Positions 34,041-47,317 of a DNA stretch of 64,000 nt are shown piece by piece. Source of the stretch: Tillus elongatus (lineage: Eukaryota > Arthropoda > Insecta > Coleoptera > Cleridae); the NCBI GenBank assembly GCA_964006375.1, contig OZ023266.1, positions 13,714,565-13,778,564 of the forward strand, in the 5' to 3' direction. Position 1 is the stretch's first letter; each line of letters begins with the position of its first letter. The translations under genes were made by a program, and so were the position numbers. A model generated the notes under the pieces. That model made no database searches, was not told the origin of the DNA, and saw only the letters and a list, made by a program, of their open reading frames with translations.

Positions 34041-35200
34041 TGAAAAGCTTCCGGAAAAACTGGGTCCATTGAAGATTAGCGAAAACTACAACACAATAAA
34101 AGAGCTGGGGACAGAGAGTGATGGTTGTGGCGACAACGCCAGATCGCCTTAAGACTAGGATATTAAGAAAAACATCTACAATTTGTATCAACGATATTCT
34201 TGTTAATTAAACTTATACATTTTACGTATTGTTAATTACTACAAAACCAAAAGTTACATACTACCAGCAAATTGAGCTCCACCATGGCTTGTTCCAATTC
34301 TTCTGTATGGTCATCTCTTTTATTTATTAACATTCACATAATTATATAGTTTTGCAATATTACTGTTTTTGCTGCCCTTGTACAATCTCCATCTCTGGTG
34401 GGCTTATACGATCAGCACTACAATGAGTGACTTATGATGAGTAGTGCCATCCGTGTATTTGCTGGACAGTGTCATGGATGCATGGACCTGGACTATAATA
34501 AGAGTGTATGACCGTTGGAGAACCTGTTTATGAATGTAGATTGCGACAATATATGACCTGTGTCAACTTAATGCACCTCGCAAAGAATAAACAAGGTCGT
34601 GCTCACCTGGTTTCGCATAAATACATCCCCACCTTGTGTCTTATCAAAAGCTCAATAAGGCCTCTATTAAGCACCTTTGGATAATGATTAAGCTAAGCAC
34701 TCAACTCTATAGAATGTTCTTATAGCGAAAATAAGACCAGGTGCTGGTTAATTTAACTTGCCGATAAATTAGATGCAAATTAATACTGTTACAGTATTTG
34801 CAGTAGTCTTTAGCAAATTTTAGTAGAAACAAAATTTCTCATTAAAGAGATCGCGACTTCTGATTTTTTTAATAGGCGCGAACTAGAACCCCTAGAACCC
34901 ATACCCGGCGTCAGTTTAAATTTGTATGTTTATCTGGAGGGTGTCCCACGGCCGATGGTACCTTAGACGTATATGGAAAACCAAACATGGCATCGATCTG
35001 AAAATTTGGTTGGTACCATAATCAAGCATGCTCTATCTTAAAAGTACAGTTTGGATAAGCCAGTTCACCACAATACAGTTTCGCTAACAAAGTTAGCGCC
35101 ATTAGATGGATGAATACACTTTAAATAAAGTGCTCATTACAGGTTCAAAATCTTCACTCAATTCTCTATCTATCCTAAATATTTTCAATTACGTGGTGTT
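34041..35200. other. Mostly unrecognised, with reversed module near 34850-34935
   Basis: No gene found. A reversed module (cattaaagagatcgcgactt ... tcagtttaaatttg) sits near 34850-34935, followed by a tggagggtgtcccacgg stretch. Confidence 0.45.
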
Positions 35201-35219
35201 GGCGCTTCTACTGAAAAGA

Positions 35220-35620
35220 CTGGTAAGACACGAAGCAACGTGCCGTTACCTAGTTGCGGAACCAAGTAGTATGTTATCACGCCAGCTCGAAATAAGACAA
35301 AGTGTTAAAAAATAGAGACTGTATAGAACTAACTAACAATTTAGTAAATTGTCAGCCCCGGCCCATTTCTAGCATAATATTGGGACAAAGTATGTAAGGC
35401 TAGATGCATTCTGCCGTGACAACATACTACTTTGTTCCGCAACGAGGTGGCGGTACGTGTTTAGTGTCTTACATCTCATTTAGTGTTGGAAGGCTGGCTA
35501 CCATAGCCGTATTACTTATAGGTGTATTTTCGCTGCAATTAGTATGCCGTACTGACGATTTCTAATTAGAGTGAAACCGGTCTGCGGTTCTAGATGTGGT
35601 AAGAATGCATCTAGCTTTTC
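35220..35620. repeat. Foldback-family copy
   Basis: Contains acacgaagcaacgtgccg, ggaaccaagtagtatgtt, aatttagtaaattgtcag, gtaaggctagatgcattc and, in reverse sense, ggctggctaccatagccg and gcatctag, as in 58025-58661. No coding capacity. Confidence 0.7.
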
Positions 35621-35796
35621 TTACATATCTCTTAAGTAGTTGAAAATAGATTTTATAAGTAACCTACTGTTTCCTTCCATATTGTTCAATAACCTCTCTA
35701 AACCGTGGTCCAGTCTCGTCTGTGTTAAGTCGTCCTGAAGGGACCCTGAACGCACTGTGTCCCTGTTTGTCCTAATGCAAAATTGAAAAAAAAGCT

Positions 35797-36288
35797 CGGG
35801 GCGCAGCAAGTGCGTGATGGTAGTGAATTTTTATTAAAAGCTTCAAATTTGAATAACTCAATTTTTTATAAACTTAGAAAGTTTAATTTTGGTATGTAGT
35901 AAGCTCTTCCCTAGAGCAAGATATACACCAAATTTCATTAAAAAAGCTTTGTAATCTTCGGATAAAAAAAATCGTTCGAAAGAAAATTTAAAATTCGAAT
36001 AACTCAATTTTCTATAAACTTAGAAAGTTGAGTTTTGGTACATAGTAAGGTCTCTCCAAAGGAAACATATAAGATAAATGTCATTAAAGCAGCTTTGTTA
36101 TTTTCTGAGAAAAAATTTTGTTTTCAAAGAAAACTCAAAATTTTCCCGGAAAACCTCAAACGATTTTCCTGACTAACGAACTCATCCAAGCCATTAATAA
36201 AAGAAAGGCATCAGCCGAGTTTCATTGAAATCAGTTAGTTATTTTTTGAGTTATCGGACGGATACATACCCGGGGTCAGTTTCAATTG
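35797..36288 (+). repeat. Dispersed repeat arm with internal duplication
   Basis: The gcgcagcaagtgcgtgatgg start is followed by the tcaattttttataaacttag block. That block occurs again near 36000, an internal duplication. The arm ends in a reversed module start (cccggggtcagtttcaatt) before the (AT)n, an arrangement not seen at the other arrays. Confidence 0.7.
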
Positions 36289-37430
<1,142 letters not shown>

Positions 37431-37434
37431 TCCC

Positions 37435-38620
37435 TCAGGGTTCGTCCTCGGCCTTGCCGCCCCGATAGCACTGCAACCTTTGGTTAATTGTGCATGCCCT
37501 TAGTCTTACTCCACCCATTCCAAAATCACTGTGCTTTGAACTAGTCTGCACAGCGATTGGTAGGGTGAAGTTTTTTATTGCTCTGTTTCCGGTCTAGACT
37601 GACCGTAGATCAGTTGTCTTTTGCGGTCCAGAGCTTTACACTCGTACAAGATGTGCTGGGCTGATTCCTCCCCCTCTCCGCAGAGTCTGCATGCGAGGTC
37701 CCCTTCGAACCGCCCCATTTTATGCAGGTGTTTCTTGACGGCCATGTGTCCCGTCAAGAGACCTGTTGTGTTTCTGAGCTGTCCTCTGCTAAGATTTAGC
37801 AGCTCCACAGCTCTCTTTGAACTGGGTCCGTCAATTATTGACTTCCCATGTCTGAGCCCTGGACATTCCGCCCAGTACACCTTGTGTTGATCTGACCTGA
37901 CCTGACCTGACCCAGGACTTAACGGCTCCCCTGGCAGTGCTCTTTGTCACGCCCAGAGCTGGTTCTGGTCCCATAAATGGTTCTGCTGACACTCTCTTCT
38001 TCATTGCCTTTGACCCCCGAGTGACCGGCACCCAGATAAAGGTCACCTCATTCTGCCCAGCCAGGTCGCTCGTCTCGTCTCGGCACTCACTCACCAGCCA
38101 GGAATTTACCCGTGGGCTACTTAGTGCCTTAAGGGCTGCCTGGCTATCTGTGGCTATGAGAATCCGCTTGTTGGTGTAGCCCCTCCTCTTGTTCTGCCGC
38201 ACACAGTGCAGGATGGCGTAAATTTTGGCATAAAAGACCGTTTCTTGGGCTCCGAGTGAAAAACTATGACTTACCCTCGGTCCTTCCGAGTAAACACCTG
38301 CCCCCGTCTCACGCTCCCCGCCGGATCCGTCCGTGAACCAGACGAGCGCGTCCCGTGGTATGCCCGGCGTCATACCGCCATGCCTCGCAGTCCGGGATTT
38401 CCACTGTAAAGTTCTTTTCCCTGCACATTCGCGCGCTCGCGAAGTCTGACCTCATTTCAAGCATGGGCTCCTTCACGATCTCCTGAATTTTGCAGTGACC
38501 CCTGAAGCCTGGGTTGATCTTCAGTTTACCATTGCAGGCTAGTCTGTATAGTCCTAGCCTGGCCTCCCCCATAATAACTAAGTGTAGGGGGGGGGGGAAC
38601 CAGCATCACCTCCATGGCGG
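37435..38620 (-). pseudogene. LOA-like LINE fragment, RNase H to 3' end
   Basis: Minus-strand relative of the 27.8-29.4 kb fragments. It encodes QEIVKEPMLEMRSDFASARM, then ALVWFTDGSGG with the first RNase H Asp, ILIATDSQAALKALSSPRVN, TFIWVPV, LLNLSRGQLRNTTGLLTGH and knuckle CRLCGEGEESAQHILYEC. The fourth Asp region is disrupted. Several frameshifts are present. A ggtca pentamer is repeated four times within the coding sequence (37891-37912). A 3' UTR follows to about 37435. Confidence 0.8.
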
Positions 38621-38960
38621 CTCTTGGGGTTGAAGACATGTCCCCTGGTACACAACCACGCCTGTCTATGTAAATATTCGTTTCAATCACTTAGACAATC
38701 TGAGAGATATTGTGTTTTAAAAAATATTTTTTAATTTTTTACTGAGAAAAATTGGCCGTTAAGATTTGAAGAACGAACTCATCCAAGCCATTAGCAAAAT
38801 AAGGGAATCCCAAAATTGGGTCTAAATCAGTGAAGTATTTTTTGAGTTATCAGTTGGATACATACATACATCCATAAAAGTCTCACCATAGATACCTCTC
38901 TATTAGTGAATTTTCATAACGAAAGTTCACTAAAAATCACTAGATGTCAGGCATTTACCT
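38621..38960. repeat. Dispersed repeat fragment (arm and module scraps)
   Basis: Contains the gaacgaactcatccaagcca, tttttgagttatcagttgg and tctctattagtgaatttt words of the repeat arm and module, without an AT array. Confidence 0.6.
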
Positions 38961-39048
38961 ATCGCGATCTCATCATTAGTAATTTTTTCTACGAAAATTC
39001 ACTTATATACCAGCGCTTCGGAAGACATATAGCGATTCCGCGGATATA

Positions 39049-41115
39049 CAGTGTGGAACAGCCAAATGGAATAAATTCGATAACGGATAAATGAGGGCGT
39101 GTTGGGAAAAACGCTTGGACACGTCGATTTGTATTTTTAACTGCGCATCTTTTTCAAGAAAAAAAAATTATATAGGGTGCGTCATGTGACAGTGGCCAAT
39201 ACCAACTTTCTTATTTTAAATACAAGCCCCTGTATATTATTAATTTTTTGGATTCTTCAGAAAATTCTAGACATAATTCATGTACAATGTTCTATACCTA
39301 TCTTCAACTGTTTCGGAAATATTAAGTATTTTCAGATTTATTACAAAAATTAACATTAAAAATAGAAAATTATTTTATTTCACAAATTCGCTACATTGCA
39401 TTCAATACTTATTTCCCATTCAGCTCTTGATAATGAGAAAGTAAACAAAAACCATTCCTGCGTTTCTTTTTACTGATATGAAATGAAACAAAAACAAAAA
39501 CAGTTTTCTTTCTGTTCGTATAAAACTCGTAGCCTTAGCAACTTGTTGTCTGCCTGCATGACAGTAGTGATTAGTGTCAGTGCTATTGTCGTTTGAATTT
39601 CGTTAACTGTACGTAATAATATCAGAAAAATGGTTCATTTAACAGAAATGCACAAAATAACCATTCTACAAATGATTGGTTATGGAGATAACACACGGAC
39701 ACAGATGGAAGTGTCTCGCTTATTTCACGAAAAATTTCCAAATTTGCCGCCTGTATCCCAAGGAACAATTAGCAAAATAGAAAAGCAGTTTCGCGAGCTT
39801 GGTCATGTGAGACAGATAAAAAAAGTAGCTGCCAATGCAGTAAGTGATGATACGAAATTGGATATTACGCTTGAGTTTCAAGAAAACCCACATACTTCTG
39901 GTCGACAAGCAGCCCAACTATTCAACGTTAGCCACACAGCAATTTTTCGAACATTAAAGGAAAGTAAAATGCATCCCTATAAAATGATACCAACTCAGGA
40001 GCTCATGGAGGACGATTTCGATAGGAGAACGTATTTTTGTGAACAAATGATGGCAATGTTAGATAACAATGTGATCCAATTAGAAGATGTTTTGTTTTCT
40101 GATGAGAGCACATTTACACTTCACGGTCATGTTAATCGTCAAAATTGCCGCTATTGGTCTAATGAGAATCCTCATTGGATGAGAGAGGAACATACGCAAT
40201 ATCCTGAAAAAGTTAATGTTTGGGCAGGAATTGTTGGAAATCATATCGTAGGTCCCTTTTTCATTGATGGCAATTTGAATGGGGATAAATATTTAGAACT
40301 GCTCCAAAATAATGTCGTGCCAACTTTGACAAACTTATATCCAGATCCAGCAAACCCACAAGTTCCTGCCAATAAAATATGGTTTCAGCAAGATGGAGCA
40401 CCGCCCCATTACCAAATCAATGTCCGGCAGTACCTGAACCAAATTTTTCCAAATCGGTGGATAGGGAGGCGCGGATCGATAGAATGGCCAGCACGATCTC
40501 CTGATCTGTCGCTATTAGACTACTTTTTGTGGGGATATGTCAAAAGTATTGTATACAAAACTAAGCCCCTCAACTTAGATGACTTAAAAAGACGAATCAC
40601 GCTTGCGATTAGATCAGTCACGCCTGAGATGTTGAGTAATGTTAGAAGACATTTCTATACCAGATTAGCATGTTGCCAAGATGTTCGTGGCGAGCATTTT
40701 GAACATTTACTACATTGACATTAATTTTTTTTTTGTTTTTTTAAATTATTAAGAAATAAGCAGTATTTCTTATTAGAATTTGTGAAATAAAATAATTTTC
40801 TATTTTTAATGTTAATTTTTGTAATAAATCTGAAAATACTTAATATTTCCGAAACAGTTGAAGATAGGTATAGGACATTGTACATGAATTATGTCTAGAA
40901 TTTTCTGAAGAATCTAAAAAATTAATAATATACAGGGGCTTGTATTTAAAATAAGAAAGTTGGTATTGGCCACTGTCACATGACGCACCCTAAATAATTT
41001 TTTTTCTTGAAAAAGATGCGCAGTTAAAAATACAAATCGACGTGTCCAAGCGTTTTTCCCAACACGTCCTCATTTATCCGTTATCGAATTTATTCCATTT
41101 GGCTGTTCCACACTG
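39049..41115 (+). mobile_element. Intact-looking DD41D element with about 340-bp inverted repeats
   Basis: 2067-bp element starting cagtgtggaacagccaaatg and ending in the inverse, between TA dinucleotides at 39047-39048 and 41116-41117 (TA target duplication). Inverted repeats lie at 39049-39389 and 40776-41115. They differ at only about three positions that I could see, so little time has passed since they were homogenised or inserted. The single transposase frame is complete. It is the best candidate for an active transposon in the window. Confidence 0.95.
39630..40718 (+). CDS. DD41D transposase, complete 362-residue frame
   Basis: Tc1/mariner-superfamily transposase, which excises and reinserts its element at TA through a DDD catalytic triad. 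The ATG at 39630 is followed by an N-terminal helix-turn-helix (about residues 1-60) and a second DNA-binding segment (FNVSHTAIFRTLKESKMHPY, near 98-117). The catalytic core has Asp158 in LFSDESTF, Asp255 in WFQQDGAPPHY and Asp297 in SPDLSLLDYFLW. The last two are 41 residues apart, the DD41D signature, rather than the DD34 spacing of classical mariners. The C-terminus ends FEHLLH-stop at 40716-40718. No internal stops or frameshifts. The relatives at 1.7-2.7 and 52.9-53.9 kb are a separate, decayed family with the same spacing. Active if expressed; expression is not known. Confidence 0.95.
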   Translation: MVHLTEMHKITILQMIGYGDNTRTQMEVSRLFHEKFPNLPPVSQGTISKIEKQFRELGHVRQIKKVAANAVSDDTKLDITLEFQENPHTSGRQAAQLFNVSHTAIFRTLKESKMHPYKMIPTQELMEDDFDRRTYFCEQMMAMLDNNVIQLEDVLFSDESTFTLHGHVNRQNCRYWSNENPHWMREEHTQYPEKVNVWAGIVGNHIVGPFFIDGNLNGDKYLELLQNNVVPTLTNLYPDPANPQVPANKIWFQQDGAPPHYQINVRQYLNQIFPNRWIGRRGSIEWPARSPDLSLLDYFLWGYVKSIVYKTKPLNLDDLKRRITLAIRSVTPEMLSNVRRHFYTRLACCQDVRGEHFEHLLH

Positions 41116-41117
41116 TA

Positions 41118-41985
41118 TACAGAAGTTGCCTGGAGATCTAGAACTTTATGAGCGAAATATCGTCGAGAGTCTGCACTGCCGGTCACTAGATATACATTCA
41201 TGTCATTAAAGGCGGTTATTAACGCCAAGATATTGATAAGTTTGTGAAGTTTTTTCCCGTCCCAATAAATAACGTTTATTTCTTTAGTTTGACAACCAGT
41301 TAATCATTCTGTTTATGCGAGTGACTCTCTCGGCCTAGTCGGGTCTGTTCCGAGGCTCGCTCCGAGATTCTGTAAATCATCTGTGATGCGATCTCAGCCG
41401 GAACTTGCCTCATAATTAATCTACGGAGTTTAATTGAGATTTTTCTTTGATCGTTTATTCGATAGTGTAATTTATTGGTGTTTTTGTAAAGTTATTCTTT
41501 CTATTTTGCAATCATATCTCTTTCTCTCTCGAGTAGACTGGCTTCTTGATTCTTATATAAGGAGAAGAATCGAAGATGGCTGTGTTTTGCAAACTGCGGC
41601 TCATAGATTCTCTCTCATGTCGTTATGATGACTAACGAAACAGGCCATTAAAGTAAAATATCTCGTCGTTATTTTATATTTATCGGTTTTGTTATTTTTG
41701 TCAATCAGATATTATGCTAATAACCGATGATATTGGACGACTATCAACTATATAAATTAACTAGTATGGAGATGTTGAAAACAGATCAATGTTTTAATAA
41801 TAAGAGATGAAATGATCAACCACCCAAGCCGAGAGAAACATACGGTTAAAAAAATCCCATAAACAAAAAATGCCAAACCAGGTGGGTTATATCGGTGAAT
41901 TAAAAAAAATCTTTCTATGAAAAATAAAGTTACTCATATTAAATTAATAACAAAAATAATCGGGTAGACGCTCGGATTTACATCT
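41118..41985. other. Unique-looking intergenic sequence
   Basis: No recognised element or exon. Less AT-rich than its surroundings in 41330-41420. Not obviously related to any other part of the window. Confidence 0.4.
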
Positions 41986-43325
41986 TTTTTTTATATTTCA
42001 ACAACACACCACGAGGGCTTACAGCTTAAATACTATCGTACCGTGGGTGTCGACAAGGAGGAAAGAGGCAACTTGTCAATTCTGGACTTGAAGGTTTGGA
42101 GGTTCGGAGGAGAAGGAAAAACATGTGCCGGCGAGGAATTCCATAACTTGGAAGTCCTCGGGACAAAAGAGCGGGCATAACAAGATGCTCTATGTCTGGT
42201 GACCTGGACAGTAAAAGGGTGCATTCGCTCTGTTCCCTTAGATAGCTGGTGAAAAGTATTTGCGAGCCTGGAAGAGGACACCTAATTTCTTAACAGCCGC
42301 TTCTGCAATTTATGTGACATGTTGGTGCCAATTGAGATTTCGATCCACAGAAATGCCAACAAGTGAAAAGGACTAATTACTTTGAATAACTTGGTTGTTC
42401 ATTGTGATGGGTCTAGGGCTGGTGTATCTCTTATGAGATAGAAAGCAAGACTAAGATTTGGTGGAGTTGAGTTGTGCAAGATTTCTACTTCCCCAGTCTA
42501 ATATTTTTTGGAGATCCACAGAGCCAGAACCCTCCATGAGTCTGCGATCCTCATCTAATTGGGCTAAAGAGACAGGCTTAGAATATTGTATATTTGAGTG
42601 GAGGGTGCTGTCGTCCGTGTAACTGTGAACTGGGTTGGATGTGCTAGAGAGGAGGTCATTGATGTGGAGAAGAAACAAAGTAAGGGATAAAGCTGAATCG
42701 TGAGCGACTCCTGCATTAATTGGATAAAGTTTAGAGGAATGGCCATCCACGACAACAGAAATGCTTCGGTTGGAGAGGAAATTTGCTGTCCAGGTACAGA
42801 GTTTTCGTGGTAGGCAATAGGCCGGTAGTTTATTAAGCAGCGCTGCGTGCCAAACCTGGTCGAATGCTTTGGATATGTCTAAATCGACTTGTTCCAAGAA
42901 CGGGTGACAAAGGAAAGGAGGTTGGCAGTTGATCTGCGCTGACGGAATCCATACTGCCTGTCGTGGATTTGACTGTGTTTTTCATGCAATTTTAGTAGTT
43001 CGGTGTTTATATACTTTTCCACCACTTTAGAGACGACCGAAAGGAGAGAAATAGGTCTGTAGTTGCTAGGAAGCGCTTTGGATCCTTTCTTGGGGACGGG
43101 TTGTACTCGGGCAGTTTTCCAGTTACTAGGGAATATGCATCTATTGTAAGATGTCTGAAACATACGAGTCAGGACAGGAGCAAGTTCTGGGGCGCATTTT
43201 TTGAGAACAATTGCTGGGATCTCGTCAAGGCCAGAGGTTTTCCTGGTATTAAGAAAAGAGAGCATCTTTCGTACCTTTTTAGTTTTGAAAATGATAGTCG
43301 TCATTTTATGCGCGACATTGGTGAC
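41985..43325 (-). pseudogene. Jockey/CR1-like LINE, internally deleted
   Basis: Minus strand. TTIIFKTKKVRKMLSFL, NTRKTSGLDEIPAIVLKKC, LPSNYRPISLLSVVSKVVEK and DRQYGFRQRRST form the RT fingers and palm. Then LDISKAFDQVWHA (motif A), GVAHDSALSLTLF (altered motif B) and VHSYTDDSTLHS (motif C, with YTDD where YADD is usual). The RT thumb to linker is deleted at about 42240-42250. The 3' end LPLSSLSTPTVR-stop remains. Altered motif residues and a frameshift near 42890 make it inactive. Confidence 0.85.
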
Positions 43326-43468
43326 TTAAAAAGGTACTTTACAGAAAAAGTAAAAACCAGCAAAATCCCCCAAGCTATGGTACACGCCGACAAAAATTGT
43401 CAGGTAATATATAAATATGACCCACTGCTAAACTGATTTCAGTAGCACACATAAAAAACCAATGGAAA

Positions 43469-44165
<697 letters not shown>

Positions 44166-44167
44166 AT

Positions 44168-44933
44168 CTGGACGCAGTAAGTGCGTTTTGGTAGCGAATT
44201 TTCGGTAAATTTGCAGATTAGCTCCCGAACGCTTTTCAAAAAAACGGTTTTCAGAAACTTGCCTAGCCTAGAAATTTTTCTTGTGGTTTATGCAACAAGG
44301 GTGGTTGTATGCACGCTAGGGGGGAAGGAAAATCCCCACGACGAAGCAGCCACCCCCAACCCTATCGCAAGTCGAACCATGGGGGGGGGGGGTTCTGCTT
44401 CGTCGTAGGCATTTTCCTTCCCCACTCGTGTAGGCGGGGTTTAATAGGGATATGGCTTCAAATAGACAGCTTTTAAGCAGTTTTCTTCGCATTTTCTGCT
44501 CATATTTCCTTTTTACTGCCTACCCCGCACAGCACCCCTATTCACTCCTAGTCCCGTAACTTCCTTGGGGGGTGTGAACTAGAATTTTTTTTGTGGTTTA
44601 TCCATCCAGGTGGGGTCCTAGGAATGTTTCTTAAAACGAAAAGCGTTCGGGAGCTAATCTGCAAATTTACCGAATTTTCATTAAATCCTTCAAATTTCAA
44701 TAACTCAATTTGCTATTAACCTAAGCTTTGTTGGTTAGGAAACCAACATTTAAGTTTATTTTCGGAAAATTCTTGTATATTTTCAACCCATAAGTAATTT
44801 TGATAAAATATACTACATTGTTTCTACTACATAAGCTATACCGGAAATCAGATTGATGCCTGCTCGCATTTGCTATTAAAAACATTTTTATGGAAATTCA
44901 CTTCCATAACACACTTGCTGCATCCAGACTTTT
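44168..44933. mobile_element. Nested inverted-repeat element
   Basis: Outer ends: gacgcagtaagtgcgttttg (left) and ataacacacttgctgcatcc (right). A second inverted pair lies inside: 44197-44236 and 44639-44678, about 40 bp, containing agattagctcccgaacgctt. Within that, a foldback core (about 44318-44425) pairs cgacgaagcag with ctgcttcgtcg around a run of 10 g. Layers suggest one element inside another of the same general type. No coding capacity. Confidence 0.65.
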
Positions 44934-45008
44934 GAAAAATGTTTATATTTTTTTTAAGATTAAAGTTATTTCGATGAAATGTGGTACATTGTTTCTACTA
45001 TATAGGTA

Positions 45009-45185
45009 TGACGCCCTCGTGGCGCAGGTGGCTAGGTGCCTGCTAAGCGAGAGGTCCCGGGTTCGTTCCCAGGCGAGCCAATTGGACTTTGCCTGGAAAA
45101 TTTTAAAAAAAGTATTGAATGGTGGGAAAAAATGTGCTAATGGCCTGAGATGCCGCAGCCAATAATATTAAATAAAATAAAAAAA
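45009..45185 (+). mobile_element. tRNA-derived SINE with 13-bp target duplication
   Basis: 177 bp with a tRNA-like head: A-box-like tggcgcaggtgg (45020-45031) and B-box ggttcgttccc (45060-45070). The body is ttggactttgcctggaaaat, and the tail is (taaa)-like and A-rich. Perfect tactatataggta duplications at 44996-45008 and 45186-45198 flank it. It is a different family from the SINE at 12.4 kb. Inserted into the dispersed repeat right end that resumes at 45199. Confidence 0.85.
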
Positions 45186-45198
45186 TACTATATAGGTA

Positions 45199-45300
45199 AC
45201 CAAGTTTGATGCCTGCTTTCATCAAGGAAAGACATTTGCTATTAAAAATACTTTAAAAAAAGTTTGCTACCATAATGCACTTGCTGCGTCCAGACATTTT
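45199..45300. repeat. Right end of dispersed repeat after SINE
   Basis: tttgatgcctgctttcatc then gaatt-like sequence ending ataatgcacttgctgcgtcc. This parallels 44850-44933, so two ends lie in tandem. Confidence 0.7.
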
Positions 45301-46334
45301 TATTTTTAAGGCTTTCAGGACTCCATCGCTTTAGAAACGCAAGAGAAAAGCTGAGGGTAGGAAAAAAATCGAGTAACAAAAATAAAAATAAAAGCCCATT
45401 CGGTTATGTTGATGCCAAGCTTTCTCAAGAAATAAAACTTCATTAGACCGAAGCATTATATCACCTACCTTATACATGATAATTATAGTAAGAGTTAACG
45501 ATCTATAAATATAAATAATAAAATAATGTTGATTTGTGAGTGGCGTTTTATAAATGAGTCAGAATGTGTTCGGCGGGCAATGGACGTGGCAAATGGTATA
45601 TCTGTCTGTAATTTCCTCTCTGGCGTTTCTCCTCTCTTCTGCCTCTCTCTCTTTCATTCGTAATTTACAGCGGCTGATGGGCGTTCTACTCAAAAATCTG
45701 GACACGGGGCGGCATCCAAGCCACGTATAAATCTGTCAAACCGATATTGTATTGATGTTATTTATGTAGAAATCAACTGTTCACTTCATTCTCATCAATC
45801 TAGCTTGCCATGACCGGACCAACTGATAAATCCAACTCTGTCTCTTTCTTTTCCCCGGCTACAGTCAACTGTTATTTCGTTTCATTATCTTTTATAGTCC
45901 CCACAAAATCACGAAATTAATCTATAGTTCTGTGTATAGTGTTCGATTCCGCTTCATTACTACTAATGTGAAAGAGTTTTGGCTGTTTCGTTACTGAACT
46001 ACAAATGGACCGCCAAAAATTAGAGAATTAAAAGCTTAATAGCATGAAGTTGTAGCGTAATGAGCTGCGACATTTTTAAGAGAGTTTGATTAACAAAGTA
46101 CAGGAAGTGATATGAAAATAATCCTGATGAGGTGTCTCACAAAAGCATGGGAGGTCTTAAACAGTACAGTTGTTCATAGAACAGAAAAGCTATCCAAGAA
46201 GGCATTCCTAATCGTGAAAATACATTTAATATTAAATTCATATTACAATATTTATTCGAAAATTCGCTAGCATAAATCCAAATAATATCATTTATAATTA
46301 TGTAGGTTGTATAGAAATTATAATTATTGACCTG
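45301..46334. other. Unique-looking intergenic sequence
   Basis: No repeat, exon or RNA that I recognise. A ctctctctctttc pyrimidine run is near 45640-45655. It could hold regulatory or non-coding transcript sequence, but nothing shows it. Confidence 0.4.
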
Positions 46335-47236
46335 GATTTTTTTTTGATACAGGAGGGAGAAATGCTCATGCAGACCCCATTCACGGCCCCGTTGGTGCCG
46401 TGGGATACCGGGGTACTGTGAGACTGTACTCACTAAAACCCCCTCCCTGGGAGTACCGGACCTTAGTCCATATCTCCGTCGGTAAGATTTACACACAATG
46501 ACTTTTTGAGTATGAATGTTTCCATTCTGTTTTTGCCGCGGGGGCGTTTATCGGGTAAGTATAAGCTTTGGACGCTTCTGCTTATGTGGAAGTTACTCGT
46601 CGTAGTCAGTGGCACTACGGAGAAGAGCATTTGGGTGAGAAGCGGCTTTTGCGAACTGAGTTGTGGATAGTTGAGTTATAAACTCAAGTATCGAAGGCAT
46701 TTCCAGATCAGAGTGAATTTGACTGTTTCGGACAAACCATGGCGCTCCGGTAACCATTCTCAGAATTTTGTTCAGGATGATTTGAAGGGACTTGATGTGT
46801 GTTGCGGCCGCGGTGGCCCATGCAGGTGATGCATAGGTCAAGGCTGGCTGGATAATGACTTTGTAACTGAACAACTTATTGTTCATGGACAGTTTGGAAT
46901 TTCTATTTAGAAGAGGGAACAGCATCGAGATGAACATCGAGGCTTTTTTCGGGCGTGATCGACATGGGGGCGCCATGTTAAGTGTTTGTCAAGGAAAACC
47001 CCGAGGTATTTGGCGGAATCTTGCCAGGGGATTAGACGGTTGTCTAATGAAGCGTGTTCGTGAGGTGTGTGTCTCTTCTTGGAAAATAGGACAGCTGAAC
47101 ATTTATCGGGGTTTATGGCTAGAAGGGATTTCCTATACCATGCTTGCAGCTCGACTACGGCAGTCTGAAGTCGTTGGGTTATTATCCTCGGCTGAGTGGA
47201 GCTGCTGAGGATGGTCGTGTCGTCTGCGTACAGTGC
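46335..47236 (-). pseudogene. Jockey-like LINE, 3' half
   Basis: Minus strand from the AT array: ALYADDTTILSSSTQ (motif C), then AINPDKCSAVLFSKKRHTPH, SAKYLGVFLDKHLTWRPHVD, VIIQPALTYASPAWATAAA and RMVTGAPWFVRNSQIHSDLE, ending SATDYDE-stop near 46596. The 3' UTR reads ggttttagtgagtacagtct ... catttctccctcctgtatc and ends with an A-run near 46333-46341. The 5' side is lost at the (AT)n array at 47237. It is a separate family from the LINE copies at 42, 48 and 56 kb. At least one frame change is near 46980. Confidence 0.85.

Positions 47237-47314
<78 letters not shown>
47237..47314. repeat. (AT)n microsatellite at a LINE break
   Basis: Alternating AT that replaces the 5' part of the LINE at 46335-47236. 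Unlike most arrays here, it lacks the arm or module on either side. Confidence 0.9.

Positions 47315-47317
<3 letters not shown>

Noticed and set aside
44384..44394. A long g run as a G-quadruplex regulatory site.
   Set aside because: A single homopolymer run inside a foldback core; no repeated g-tract pattern.
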